Below are positions 24,621 to 34,653 of a DNA stretch of 64,000 bases, piece after piece. Below the pieces are notes generated by a model. That model did no database searches. It saw only the letters and a list, made by a program, of their open reading frames with translations, and was not told the origin of the DNA. Location of the stretch: NCBI RefSeq assembly GCF_947507565.1, contig NC_089181.1, positions 2,489,614 through 2,553,613 of the forward strand. Reading direction: 5' to 3'. Every line of letters starts with the position of its first letter. The stretch's first letter is position 1. Origin of the DNA: Oscarella lobularis. Lineage: Eukaryota; Porifera; Homoscleromorpha; Homosclerophorida; Oscarellidae. Made by a program: the position numbers and the translations under genes.

Positions 24621-25542
24621 ATGCTAGGAAGTATCTGGGGAGTCAGAAAGCGCTTCGTCTTCACGGCGTCAAAATTGACTCAGTTTGAGGTGCCTTCGCG
24701 CCGCCTTTTCTACGGTTTTCGTTCGATTGGAAGAGAAACGACAAGATTCTTCCAAGGAAATCCAATTCGACAGAAAGCAATTGTAATAGGAAGACGTCTT
24801 AGTACAGAATCGCAGCCGAAAACGACAATTTTGTCCGAACTTCGACGTCTATTGGCACTAACGAGATCGGAATCGAGGCAATTAGCGTGTACGTCACTAA
24901 CGACTTTGGATAAAGTAAAACGGCGCTAAATATAAACGCAGAGAGCGCCAGCTAAACCAACTAACTAACGAACGAACTATTAAGCTGATGAACAAACGTA
25001 CTAGTACAGTACATATGCTCGAGGCGTCAATTATTATTATTAATTGATTTCTAATAATTTTCTTCTTTATCAGCTGCTGTCGGTCTTCTTTTCGTTTCAT
25101 CAGCCGTCACAATGTCGGTTCCCTTTTGCATGGGTCGAGTGGTGGATGCAATCAACGTGTCGGATCACGAGCGCGATCAAATGCGCTTGAATCTCACGCG
25201 CCTGTGCCAGGTCTTTGGCGTGATTTTCTGCATTGGCGCGGCGGCCAATTGCGGTCGCATCTATCTCACTCAGACGTCGGGTAAGCCACGGAAAGTCAGC
25301 CAGCCCGGAATTCCATTGTGACGTCTCTCCTAATGGCAGGTCAACGAATTATCAAACGGTTGCGAGACAAACTGTTTGGCGCCATCGTGTCGCAGGAAAT
25401 TGCTTTCTTCGATCGAACTCGAACCGGTGAACTTATCAATCGCTTGTCGACGGACACGACTCTCGTGGGCAAAGCATTGACCGAGAATCTCTCGGGCGGT
25501 CTACGGTCCCTAATCCAAGCTGGAGCCGGCGTTTCAATGATG

Positions 25543-25573
<31 letters not shown>

Positions 25574-28025
25574 ATAGGGGAGCTCCCCGGGGGGCGGGGA
25601 GGGGGGGGGGGGGGGGGGGGGAAACGTTCAAAATTTGTTTCACGATAGTTCTATTTGTCGAGTGGGTTAGCGATGGTGGTGCTGGGCATTGTGCCGCCAA
25701 TTGCCGTTTTGGCGGTCGTGTACGGACGCTTTATGCGTTCAATTACGAGAAAAGTGCAGGACGCTTTGGCTGTGTCAACAGAGGTAAGCGACGTAGGGAG
25801 GGGGAGGGGGGTAGACAAATTGACCAGCTGTGTTGCGCCGCCTCTGGCGTATTGCTACTGCCACTGGGGCTGCGCAATGGGGATAAATTTCATCTGACTA
25901 ATTCTATTAATTGATATGCGTGTACTTGGTCGTCGCCTAAGGGCTGCTTTTTGCCTTGGGGCTGCACTTTTCCCTACGTATACACGATCACTTTCGATCC
26001 ATTAGAGACAGCGCGCTCGCCGAACGTGATTCCGTGATTCAATCATTCAATTTTCGCCATTAGGTTGCCGAGGAAAAATTATCGAGTATTCGAACCGTAC
26101 GCGCTCTGGGAGTCGAAGCGAAAGAAAGACAAAGGTAATACAAGATATTTATTCTGTGTCTCTCTTTGCGGTCCGGGGGAAAGTACTTGAGTTACATACA
26201 TGTACAGTGGGTAGGGCCAGAGCAGATCGGTATGGGAACCCCCGCACGCTTTTTCTTGTAACGCACGGGGTGTCACAATCGTTCTGATAAGCGACGCAGT
26301 GGGGTTCGCGCTAACGCACTGTTTTGTTTGGTTTCCTGTGTGGCGGGGCGTAATTAGAGTCGCCGGGGTGTAGATACGGCACGCGTGTCCATCATGTTCT
26401 TCAACTGGCCAATAAGGAAGCCCTCGCTCGCGCCGTCTTTTTTGGCTTTGTAAGGAGGAAGAGGAATAGTCGACTCGCGATTGTCGGCTTCTTTCTAGAC
26501 CGGGCTGACGGGAAACGTCGTCGTATTGTCCGTTCTATATAAGGGCGGGCTAATGATGGAAGCGAGCGATCTGTCTGTCGGCGATTTGACGTCATTTTTG
26601 CTCTACACGGGCTGGGTGGGCTTCTCAATTGGAGGTACGGCACCATATTCTCGCCTCCAGTCAAGATTCAATAGTTCATATTTTTTTAAAGGTCTCTCCT
26701 CCTTTTATACCGAATTGATGAAAGGTCTCGGAGCCAGCACGAGACTATGGCAACTGATTGATCGCGTTCCGACTATACCCCTCCAAGGTAGAGAACGGCT
26801 AAGAAAACTAAAGAAAACGTATATACACGGCTTCCTTTCCCCTCCTTTCCTAAAAAAAGACGAAGCGCGTCCAGGGCCCGAACCCCTCGTCGGAAACATT
26901 GATTTCACCGACGTCTCATTCGCCTATCCGACCCGTCGCGATGCTCCCGTTCTCGCTAATCTTTCCCTCTCCGTACCGTCCGGATCGGTGACGGCAATCG
27001 TCGGCGCGAGCGGCTCCGGCAAGAGCACGCTCGCCGCGCTTCTTCTCCGTTTCTACGACGTCGACGCCGGCGCGATTGCGATCGACGGCGTCGACGTGCG
27101 GGACGTCGATCCCGCCTTCGTTCGTCGTCACGTCGGCGTCGTCGCGCAAGAACCCGTTCTCTTTTCGACGAGCATCGCGGAGAACATCGCGTACGGCAGC
27201 GCCGTCGCTCCGGACGACGTCGCTATTCGCGAGGCAGCCGATAAGGCGAACGCGATCGCTTTCATCGAATCGTTTCCCGACGGTTTTGAGACGACGGTCG
27301 GGGAGAGGGGACAGAGTCTGTCAGGTTGGGAAAAGTCAGATGTGTGCTGCGTATGCATGTGCTCATTTCTTTCTCGTCTGTCTCATTAAGGCGGTCAAAG
27401 GCAGCGGATTGCTATTGCTAGGGCTTTAGTGAAGGTCAGTAAATGACATTTTTTATTCATTTTTGTCATCCATTCTGTTAAGAATCCAAAAATACTTATT
27501 CTTGACGAAGCGACCAGGTAAGAATAACAGTTTGATGCATTGCGCATTTACAGTGTTGGAGGGGGGGGGGGGGGGGAGGAAGCGATCCCAGCCGCATCCC
27601 ATCGCGTGCCTCTCACAATGGGAACTTCGTGCCATACTCTAAAAACACGTGGATAATTGATTAATGCGCGGGGAGAGAGAGAGAGGGGGGTACTGTTTTC
27701 TTACGTCAAGTCGCCCCTTTGTTGTAGTCGGCGTCATGCACTGTTCTCTCGCGCACACTTACTTATTGTTATTTTGTTCGCGTGCACCTGCAGTGCATTA
27801 GATGCCGAAAGTGAGCACGCAGTTCAAGAAGCACTTCAACGGCTCATGACGGGACGCACCGTCTTGACGATCGCCCATCGACTTTCGACGATCAAGAATG
27901 CTCATCAGATTGCCGTGCTCGACGGCGGCCGAGTCGCCGAATTGGGAACGTACGACCAATTGGTCGCCAAGCGCGACGGCATTTTTCGCCGACTCGTCGA
28001 TCGTCAGACGATCGTTGCTAGGTGA
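24621..28025 (+). CDS. ABCB10: Mitochondrial inner-membrane ABC transporter ABCB10
   Basis: Half-transporter linked to haem synthesis and protection from oxidative stress. The first exon (24621 to about 24889) encodes an Arg/Ser-rich mitochondrial presequence. The six-helix transmembrane domain follows, with [74 protein letters not shown] and [14 protein letters not shown]. The nucleotide-binding domain has Walker [11 protein letters not shown]-loop [20 protein letters not shown], signature [15 protein letters not shown] (split by an intron at about 27325), Walker [13 protein letters not shown] (split at 27518) and H-loop [12 protein letters not shown]. All catalytic motifs are intact. The block order matches human ABCB10 throughout. 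Introns are longer and more repetitive here (poly-G, GT and GA tracts) than elsewhere in the window. Confidence 0.95.
25543..25570 (+). repeat. (GT)14 microsatellite forming a 5' splice site
   Basis: Fourteen GT units directly follow the ABCB10 codons for SMM (ATGATG|gtgtgt). The exon resumes with FYLSSGL after an AG near 25650. Confidence 0.85.
25601..25621 (+). repeat. Poly-G tract (21 G) in an ABCB10 intron
   Basis: Uninterrupted run of 21 G preceded by further G-rich sequence (25576-25600). It could form a quadruplex, and its length in the assembly is likely inexact. Confidence 0.85.
27561..27576 (+). repeat. Poly-G tract (16 G) in an ABCB10 intron
   Basis: Uninterrupted G run inside the intron after the Walker B exon. 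A (GA)n tract and G run follow near 27672-27690. Confidence 0.8.
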
Positions 28026-28688
28026 GATCGAGGGAAATGAGAGGGTATGCATATATGGATTTTGTGGCTGGTTTGAAATGAGAGCTCAAGCCACCCAACC
28101 CGTACGGGGGTAACCGCACTTTCATTTGACAAGCCTCGCATTTAGCATAAATCTTAAATTCATTTCGCTTCTACGTCGTTCGTCCTGTCGGCAGCAGCAA
28201 ATGCAATAGAACGGACGGACGCGGGACGAAATAGAACGGAGGGGGGGATGTGGGACGACATTTCGCCGTCCAATAAGTTGATCATTAGATTCCCGTTCCT
28301 CTAACGAAATTTGCAAGTCCATCTTCAGGGTGGACCACTAATTAACGGGAAGCCGGTGGATGAACGAGAAAGGTTCCCTTCCCTCCCTCGTTTCTTTCTA
28401 CTACTTCTCGTGACAACAAATGCCAACTTCAAAATAAGCCTGTCTTATACTTTAAATCCAAAAGCGTACGTACCAAGCGAAAGTCATATGATCGTTTCTT
28501 AGATGTATAGTAGCGCTCATCCTTAGCATTACCTGTCAACGTAATAAAATACCCCGAGGAGAAGAACAACTAAACCGTTTCTTCTCCCTACGTAGTAACT
28601 TTCGGCAAACTAGGGGGAGAGGGGAAAGAGAGTAGGAGGAGACACCGTCAGTGAAGTTGATGTGCATGGGGGAGGGAGAAGAGTTTTT
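28026..28688. other. Convergent 3' region, ABCB10 / TGF-beta ligand
   Basis: 3' flanks of two convergent genes. An AATAAA at about 28543 on the plus strand could serve as the ABCB10 polyadenylation signal. G/A-rich tracts lie at 28610-28680. No coding segment was recognised. Confidence 0.5.
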
Positions 28689-29898
28689 TTATCGGCAGCC
28701 GCAATGCTGCACTATCATCTGTTTGAACGTTTTGAGTTTGGACACTTTGCCCTTCTCGGCGACCAAGACGGCGAGCGAGTCATAGCGTCCGACGGCGACG
28801 CAGACGGGCGAGCCGAACATCACCTCTGCTCCTTTGATTCGCATGAGCGCAACGACCGTCGCGTGCGCGTGGAAATTGTCGTAGGGTCCGCGAATTGGGC
28901 ACGAGCCTTGACACACTCCCGCGCTGTAGCTGCCCGGCGCTAATATCCATTCCTTCCATCCGAGCCGATTGAAGTTGATCGTCATCGGCCGTAGGGTGCA
29001 AGTGGCGTTGCGATTGCTCGTGCTACGACGTCGTAGTCGTCGTTTTTTCGGTAACGAAGGAGGCGATAGAGGCTCTCCCGTCACAGTCGACGAAACGAGA
29101 AGAAACGGCGGCTCCTCTTCTGCTGCCTCAATCGTACAATTGCGGATCGTCAAATTCAAATGCAGCATTTCCGTCGAAAAGTCGCCGACGCCGACGCCGA
29201 CGCCGTCGCCGACGACGCCGAATTCAATCCAATTCTCTCGACCACGAGTTCGAGGTGAGATTCTATTCGTGCGTAAATCTAACCGCTCGCGCGTCGGATT
29301 CACTTCCACGTTGCACCCGTCACGACCGCCGCCTGTTGTCGTATGCACGCGCAACCACGCATCCGTGATTATACGACCTTCCGTCTTCACATCGAACGAC
29401 AGATGGTAAGCGCCCTCTTCGCCGTTTCGTCTCGCCCAGCCTACGGTAAATGAGGGAGGGGAAAGAGAAAAGCGCAGGTGAGCAAGAGCTCCGATTGCGT
29501 CAAAAGGAGGGGCGCAATCGATCGATCGAGTCAAGATCGCGCCTATACACGCTCGATGACGCGATCGCGAACTTACGTTGAGCAGACACACTCCAAATTT
29601 CGGCGTCGTCGTGCCGCAAGGGCGATTGGGAAGCTAATCCGTTTTGGTAGTCCATATGGTCTCGATACAATTGAAGCATATAATCACGATTTGCTGCGCT
29701 CACGATATCCTCCTTCTCCGTAGGTGGCTCAGCGAAGCCACGGCCGCCGCCGTCGCCGAGCATGTTTAGAAACCGCAGTGCCAGTTCCTTTTCTTCGGTG
29801 CTACGCAATGCGAACGGTTTTTCCCTCGTAGCGGATGCGACGACGACGACGAAAACGACGACTCGGAGGTAAACGAACAGCGCTTTTCTTCCGCACAT
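28689..29898 (-). CDS. TGF-beta superfamily ligand lacking the interchain cysteine
   Basis: Secreted growth factor precursor of two exons (29577-29898 and 28689-29440; 357 aa). It has a signal sequence (LRVVVFVVVVASA), a prodomain with GWARRNG-type beta strands, then a basic furin-like site (KKRRLRRRS) and a mature domain of about 110 aa. The mature part reads CTLRPMTINFNRLGWKEWI, APGSYSAGVCQGSCPI, FHAHATVVALMRIKG, GSPVCVAVGRYDSLAVLV and QHCGCR. The six cystine-knot cysteines are present (C, CxGxC, single C, CxC). The cysteine usually preceding the fourth knot cysteine (the CC pair) is Val here. Subfamily (BMP/GDF or TGF-beta sensu stricto) cannot be fixed by eye. It is convergent with ABCB10. 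Confidence 0.92.
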
Positions 29899-30677
29899 CC
29901 CGTCCTTTGAGTCGTAGAGCGATTTCTAAACTAATTGTTGCAATCAACTGTCTGATAAAAAACCATTATGCACAGGCGCGAACAACTAACCAGTGTGTGC
30001 GTGTGACACGGAGTCGAGATCGTATCCCTGACTCGGCGATGAAGCGTCCTGTAGCGGTACCGAGCAGGAAATAAATAGAAGAATGCATGCCATCTACATT
30101 TAGCTCGTTTTGTTGACCGTATGATCTTGAGAGGACAGTGTCGTAATCATTAGTTATTTGCACGTGACGTGCTCCGCCCAGTCCAGCAGGTCGGTCATGT
30201 TCTCGAGGAGAGGAAGCCGTTCGTCGATCGCCGACGGTAGCACGCGTCGCGCATCAGTCGTCTACTTGCCTGATCAATCAGCGGCTCGTGCGTGCAATAT
30301 CGTCACATAAAGCTGTTTCCCCGGGGGAGGGAGGAGGGAGTAATCGATTAGACGTTGATGGGCCTCTTTTCTCCCGGCCAGAGTCGAGGAATTCTATAGG
30401 GTGGTCTGGAAACAGGAGAAGTTCGGCCCCCTCCCAGCGATCATGAATGCCTGTCGCGACGAAGAGCAGAAAAGCTAACAAAGAAGCACGCGTACGTGCG
30501 TAGATGCGTGGGGCGCGCGGGCCAGATGCCCTACGTCCGAGTCCGGTTTCGATATCGTCCGGCGCGAGAGCGCCCACGCGAGCGGCAAGCGAAGGGAGAG
30601 ATCTATTTGTTTGCACAATGTGTTGCTAAAACAGGTGCAATATGTTGAGGTTCGCTCGCGTTATTGGTTCCTAAACG
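29899..30677. other. Upstream region of the TGF-beta ligand
   Basis: Contains the ligand's promoter and the 3' flank of the next minus-strand gene. A minus-strand open frame at 30278-30616 lacks any recognisable motif or splice partner. No RNA gene or mobile element was recognised. Confidence 0.4.
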
Positions 30678-31229
30678 CTAGCTAATATCCATTATGGTCA
30701 GTGCGAGCTCAAAATCGATTTCGTCAACCACCTTGCGCCGTTCGTCGTCCGTCATTCGTCGACGCCGCCGATCTGCGACGTCGTCGTCGTCGTCGTCGTC
30801 GTCATCGTCGTCGTCGTCGTGACGACCGAGAATCCCCGATTCGCCGACGAGAAAATCGAACGACATCCACATGCCGTTCCAAGTCCGGTATCGGCCCCAA
30901 TGGTCCGTCTTTTCTTTCCAAGAAAGGCGAAGAGAAAAGAAAAGAAAACATTATATTGGTTCCGGTTGACCCGGACGTAGGAAGGGAAAGTTATAATGTG
31001 CAGCGCGATTCCGCGTAGCCGGCGCATTTCGTTCCTCACAAGGAAGTTATGACTAAGAGCGATAATTTCCAAATGGATCTCTGCTTCTTGTACGAGTTTT
31101 CCCAATTTAGAAAATTAGAAGACCACTCACCGTTAGGAGACGATCAACCTTGATTTCGTCTTCGCCATTTAGAGAACGATCCGCTGGGGGCAAGTTCTTT
31201 AGCTGCCGAACGGCTAAAAGACGAGACAT
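30678..31229 (-). CDS. Unidentified small protein with poly-Asp run
   Basis: Not recognised. Exon 1 (31131-31229) begins MSRLLAVRQLKNLPPADRSL and ends at a GTGAGT donor. Exon 2 (from 31078) encodes IHLEIIALSHNFLVRNEMRR and LRGIALHIITFPSY. Exon 3, after an AG at about 30920, encodes TDHWGRYRTWNGMWMSFDFL, VGESGILGRH, a run of 13 Asp, and the end VVDEIDFELALTIMDIS. The three exons join in one frame and the WGRYRTWNGMW segment looks like conserved protein rather than chance, so I consider it a real gene of about 150 aa. The donor of exon 2 is uncertain (gtccgg or gtcaac). It has no signal peptide and no known domain. It lies 63 bp downstream of the nuclease gene on the same strand. Confidence 0.55.
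30778..30823 (+). repeat. Trinucleotide (TCG)n tract coding Asp on the minus strand
   Basis: Near-perfect tcg/gtc trinucleotide run that encodes the poly-Asp stretch of the orphan gene on the minus strand. Confidence 0.85.
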
Positions 31230-31291
31230 CGAATGAAATGAATATTCGAATGAATCACGTCTGACGGAGAATCATGCATTGACATGCAACG

Positions 31292-32103
31292 TCACTTGCC
31301 CGCTATCGATTCAATGTCTTCGTCGTAGTCGTAGTCGTCGCCGTCATTGTCGTCGCTTAGTGAGTGACGGAGACTCCAATCTTGCACGGCGGAGCAAAAC
31401 GCGACGATTCGACGAGCCAACGCCGCGTAATAAGCCGATTGAAAGTGAACGCGAAACAGAGATATTTCGCGAGTTTTTCGACACACGGACATGAAATCGC
31501 ACCACGGAAGCCGACAAATTCCCATCTCCCCTTGAATCTACGGGTGCACGGGTACACACGGTCACTACTAGTTAGTTGTGCGTACGTATTTATACACTCT
31601 ACACCTGCGCCATGTATCGTCGAGGGATTCCGTGTGGCGGATGCTTTTCCGCCGTATAGTTACGAAATACGGGTGCTTTGTATTCTACCAAGCCAACGAC
31701 GTCGCCATTGGCGTCCAAAACCTGCGCGCGCCATTGATCTAGGGCCACGTGGGCGTGTTGCGAGCCCGCGGCTTACTTTTCCGTCCGGGCTACAGCCGGA
31801 AAGACCGTGCAGAACGTCGTCTTCGGCCGGAAGGCAAAAACCGGCCGATCGCGTCGTGCGACCCGTTAAGAGACGATACATTTCGTCGATGATCGGCTCG
31901 GTCTCGATGCCGTGTCGCGTGAATTCGTTGCTCCACGTCCGTAGCGGCGAATATTCGCCTTTCGATACAGTGCAAGCGAGGAAGTACTCGAATGCTTTGC
32001 CGGATCCGAGCCCGACGGCGTCGGCAAAACGTGACGCCGTCACAATAACTTTTCGCCGCCATCGATGCCAGTTTTCCGTCCTTTGCGGAACGCAAATCTC
32101 CAT
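31292..32103 (-). CDS. Lambda-exonuclease/YqaJ-type PD-(D/E)XK nuclease with introns
   Basis: Three exons (31777-32103, 31605-31721, 31292-31525) total 678 nt in frame and give 225 aa, about the length of phage lambda exonuclease. Family motifs in order are ENWHRWRRKVIVTASRFADA near the start (as in YqaJ proteins), GIETEPIIDEMYRLLTG, HGLSGCSPDGKV with the catalytic Asp, and GLVEYKAP with the ExK metal/catalytic pair. YMAQMGICRLPWCDFMSV (exon 2/3 junction) and VHFQSAYYAALARRIVAF follow. Members resect one strand of DNA ends 5' to 3' in viral recombination. Whether this copy does so is inference, but all catalytic residues are kept. Two introns argue for a resident nuclear gene. No partner annealase lies in the window. 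Its start is 54 bp from the divergent WDR20 start. Confidence 0.85.
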
Positions 32104-32157
32104 TTAGACGATTGACATTGCTCCCCGTATGTTCTTTCTGACCGTCCCGTATCTTCA

Positions 32158-33566
32158 ATGGCCGCCGGTCATTTCGGCAAAACGAGCGACATCAAGACTC
32201 AATTCACGGTGCGAGACGGCACCTACCGTCAAGCTAGTCGACCGTCGTTTGATCGAATTCCTCGATCGCCGTCGAATGCGCTTCGAATTCCGCCAATTCG
32301 CGCTTCGTTTCTCAATCTGAAGGGAGCGGCGTCTTCGTCGAGCGTTCAGGAGCGCATTCTTTTCAACATCGGTCGCGATCTTTTCTTCTATCCCTTCCCA
32401 GGTCTCGACAAGGTAAAAAAAGGAGCGCATTCTCGCGAAATTTCGTTGGCACCTCTTTCAAAATTCTTTCTCTTTCGAATTCTCGCGTACAGCAGGTGGA
32501 CGTGACTCGTCCGCTGGACAAGCGCGTCTACAAGGGCACGTATCCGACGTGCCACGACTTCAATCTGATGACGCGCAGCTGGGAAAGTGTCCAATTGATT
32601 ATCGGATTCTCAACGGGACCTGTCCAGCTGATGAATCCTATCAGAAGAGAAGTGCTGCGATTGTTCAACGAACAGGTACACGCACGCTGTCACGTCACCG
32701 AAATTGAATAGAATACGCCGCGCGAAGTAGTAGGAAGACATACGAATGTAATATTCAAATTAAAAATTAGCGAACGAAAGTGGGGGCTTTCATGCATCTT
32801 TATTTCTTTAAAAAGAATGAACAATGAATAGGGATTAGAGGAAGTGTGAACAGCTGACTAACCCTAGAACTACTTCCAACCGCAAGGCTGACTCTAGAGA
32901 ATTATGTGGGAAGCGAATGAATGGGTAGAGCAATCCTGTACACTTCCGCCAAAAGACACCATCTCATTTCTTTATATTATTGTTCCTATTCAATTATCTC
33001 TCCTTTTACCAGACTCTGATTGATAAGACCCAGGCGATGTGCATCAAGTGGGTTCAGTCAACGGAAGCGGAATTTCTCGTCGCCCATCGAAGCGGCTACA
33101 TGTATCTCTACAACGCCGAGCTTCCCTGCTCGAGTCACCCGCCTCATTACGCCGTGACGAAACAATCCGGCGACGTCATCGTCAGTCACAACAAGAGCAA
33201 GGGAAAGAATCCGGTATGTCGATGGCGAATCAGTCAAACCGGCATCAATCAATTCGAATTCTCGCCCAATCTGAAACTCGTCGCATTCGCAAGTCAGGAC
33301 GGTTTTCTGCGCGTCGTCAACTACGAAACGTACGAGGTCGTCGGACAGATGAAAATGTACTTTGGAGGTCTTCTGTGTCTCGCGTGGAGCCCGGACGGAC
33401 TCTACATCGCCGTCGGCGGCGAAATGGACGTCATCGTCATTTGGTCCGTCGTCGATCGGCAGCCCGTCGCCCAAGGCGAGGCGCATCGATCGTGGGTAAA
33501 CGTCATTCGATTTGATTCGTATTTATACGGGCACGCGGGCCGACGATTGAGCGTTTGGAATGATGA

Positions 33567-33597
<31 letters not shown>

Positions 33598-34294
33598 AGC
33601 GGCGACGAGGACAGAGACGAGGGGGATGAGGAAGAGGCCGTTAATCACGACGGACTTCTTCAGCCGGTGAAATATCGTCTTGGAAGCGTGGGACAGGACG
33701 CTCATCTCGTACTGTGGGATCTATTTGAGGAGGACTTGATCAGCGGCGGCGTTTCATCAAAATCTCGATCTCTCCTTCGAGCCGCTCGCCAATTATCATT
33801 GCATGGACGATCTTTTCGCACTCCCACCACCGTCGCCGCCGCCGCCGTCGCGAATCATATTGAAGCCGGAAACGAGGAACTGACGGTGACGGCGACGGCG
33901 GATAGTAGTAGTAGCAATAGGGTAGACGGGGAGGACGGCAGTGATAGTAGTGGTCTCGTCACTTTGACGGCATCTGTGATGCAGGAGTTGAATGCTGTTT
34001 CGCCGTTGGTGAACAAGCGCGTGTCGTCGGACTACGTGACCGACCTGATATTTAGAGAAGAGTGCGCGGTGATTGTTTCGCAGGACGGAGCAATTCGCTT
34101 TTGGGCCAGACCAAAGTGCACGGTTCGCTTGCAACGTCAATTTCCTTTCCCTTTCCTAGAACCTTTGTCTTTGTTTTTATAGGATTCAATTGACGCTGCT
34201 AGTGACGAAGGAAAGCAGCAAGATCAACCGAGGACTTTAGCTGAGCAGGCCGGTTCCAATGGTCGCGATGATTCGCCGCCAGGTACTGTTGTAT
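32158..34294 (+). CDS. WDR20: WD-repeat protein WDR20/DMWD, USP12/46 cofactor family
   Basis: WDR20 activates the deubiquitinases USP12 and USP46. The N-terminal blocks IKTQFTVRDGTYRQ, ERILFNIGRDLFFYPF, DKRVYKGTYPTCHDFNLMTR and LIIGFSTGPVQLMNPIRREV match the family. WD-repeat blocks follow: MCIKWVQSTEAEFLVAHRSG, NQFEFSPNLKLVAFASQDGF, MYFGGLLCLAWSPDGLYIAV and HRSWVNVIRFDSYLY. A Gly/Asp/Glu-rich insert sits at about 33560-33650, then YRLGSVGQDAHLVLWDL and the last repeat VIVSQDGAIRFWARPK. The long intron 32670-33012 precedes the exon starting TLIDKTQAMCIKW. Without further splicing the frame stops at 34182. An in-phase splice after KCT to DSIDAASDEGKQQDQP would end it at 34294, and I prefer that model. 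Confidence 0.92.
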
Positions 34295-34653
34295 AGGAAA
34301 GTTTCTATGCTGATTACGAGCTCCAGATAGGAGTTTTTTAGGAGGCTTGGGTATGAGGAGTAGGATTAGTATTAGGTTTGTAGAAAAAAAAACTACAGTC
34401 GCGCCTGAGCTTGGCCCATTTTGTTGAGTAACCAGACTTTTCATACATTTTGAGTACAATGGCTGCAATGAACTTGGTCGGTTAATCCGGCAACTGTTGA
34501 ATTTATTGTACTTCAGGCGCGACTGTATCAGTTTTGTTGCGTTGTAAAATATATTTATGATTTGTTGGTCCCGCAATTCCCCCCAACCAATAAGAAAAGA
34601 GACATTCACGCCGCCTGATCTGGGTACAAATATCCAATCAAAACGTTACTTCG
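34295..34653. other. Convergent 3' region, WDR20 / JmjC gene
   Basis: 3' flanks of two convergent genes, AT-rich with (att)n-like bases near 34360. A roughly 12-bp inverted repeat, cagtcgcgcctgaa (about 34394-34408) against ttcaggcgcgactg (about 34513-34527), brackets about 105 bp and may be a small element or hairpin. Confidence 0.5.

Noticed and set aside
30278-30616. 112-aa open frame on the minus strand
   Set aside because: Composition and lack of motif suggest a chance frame upstream of the TGF-beta ligand gene.
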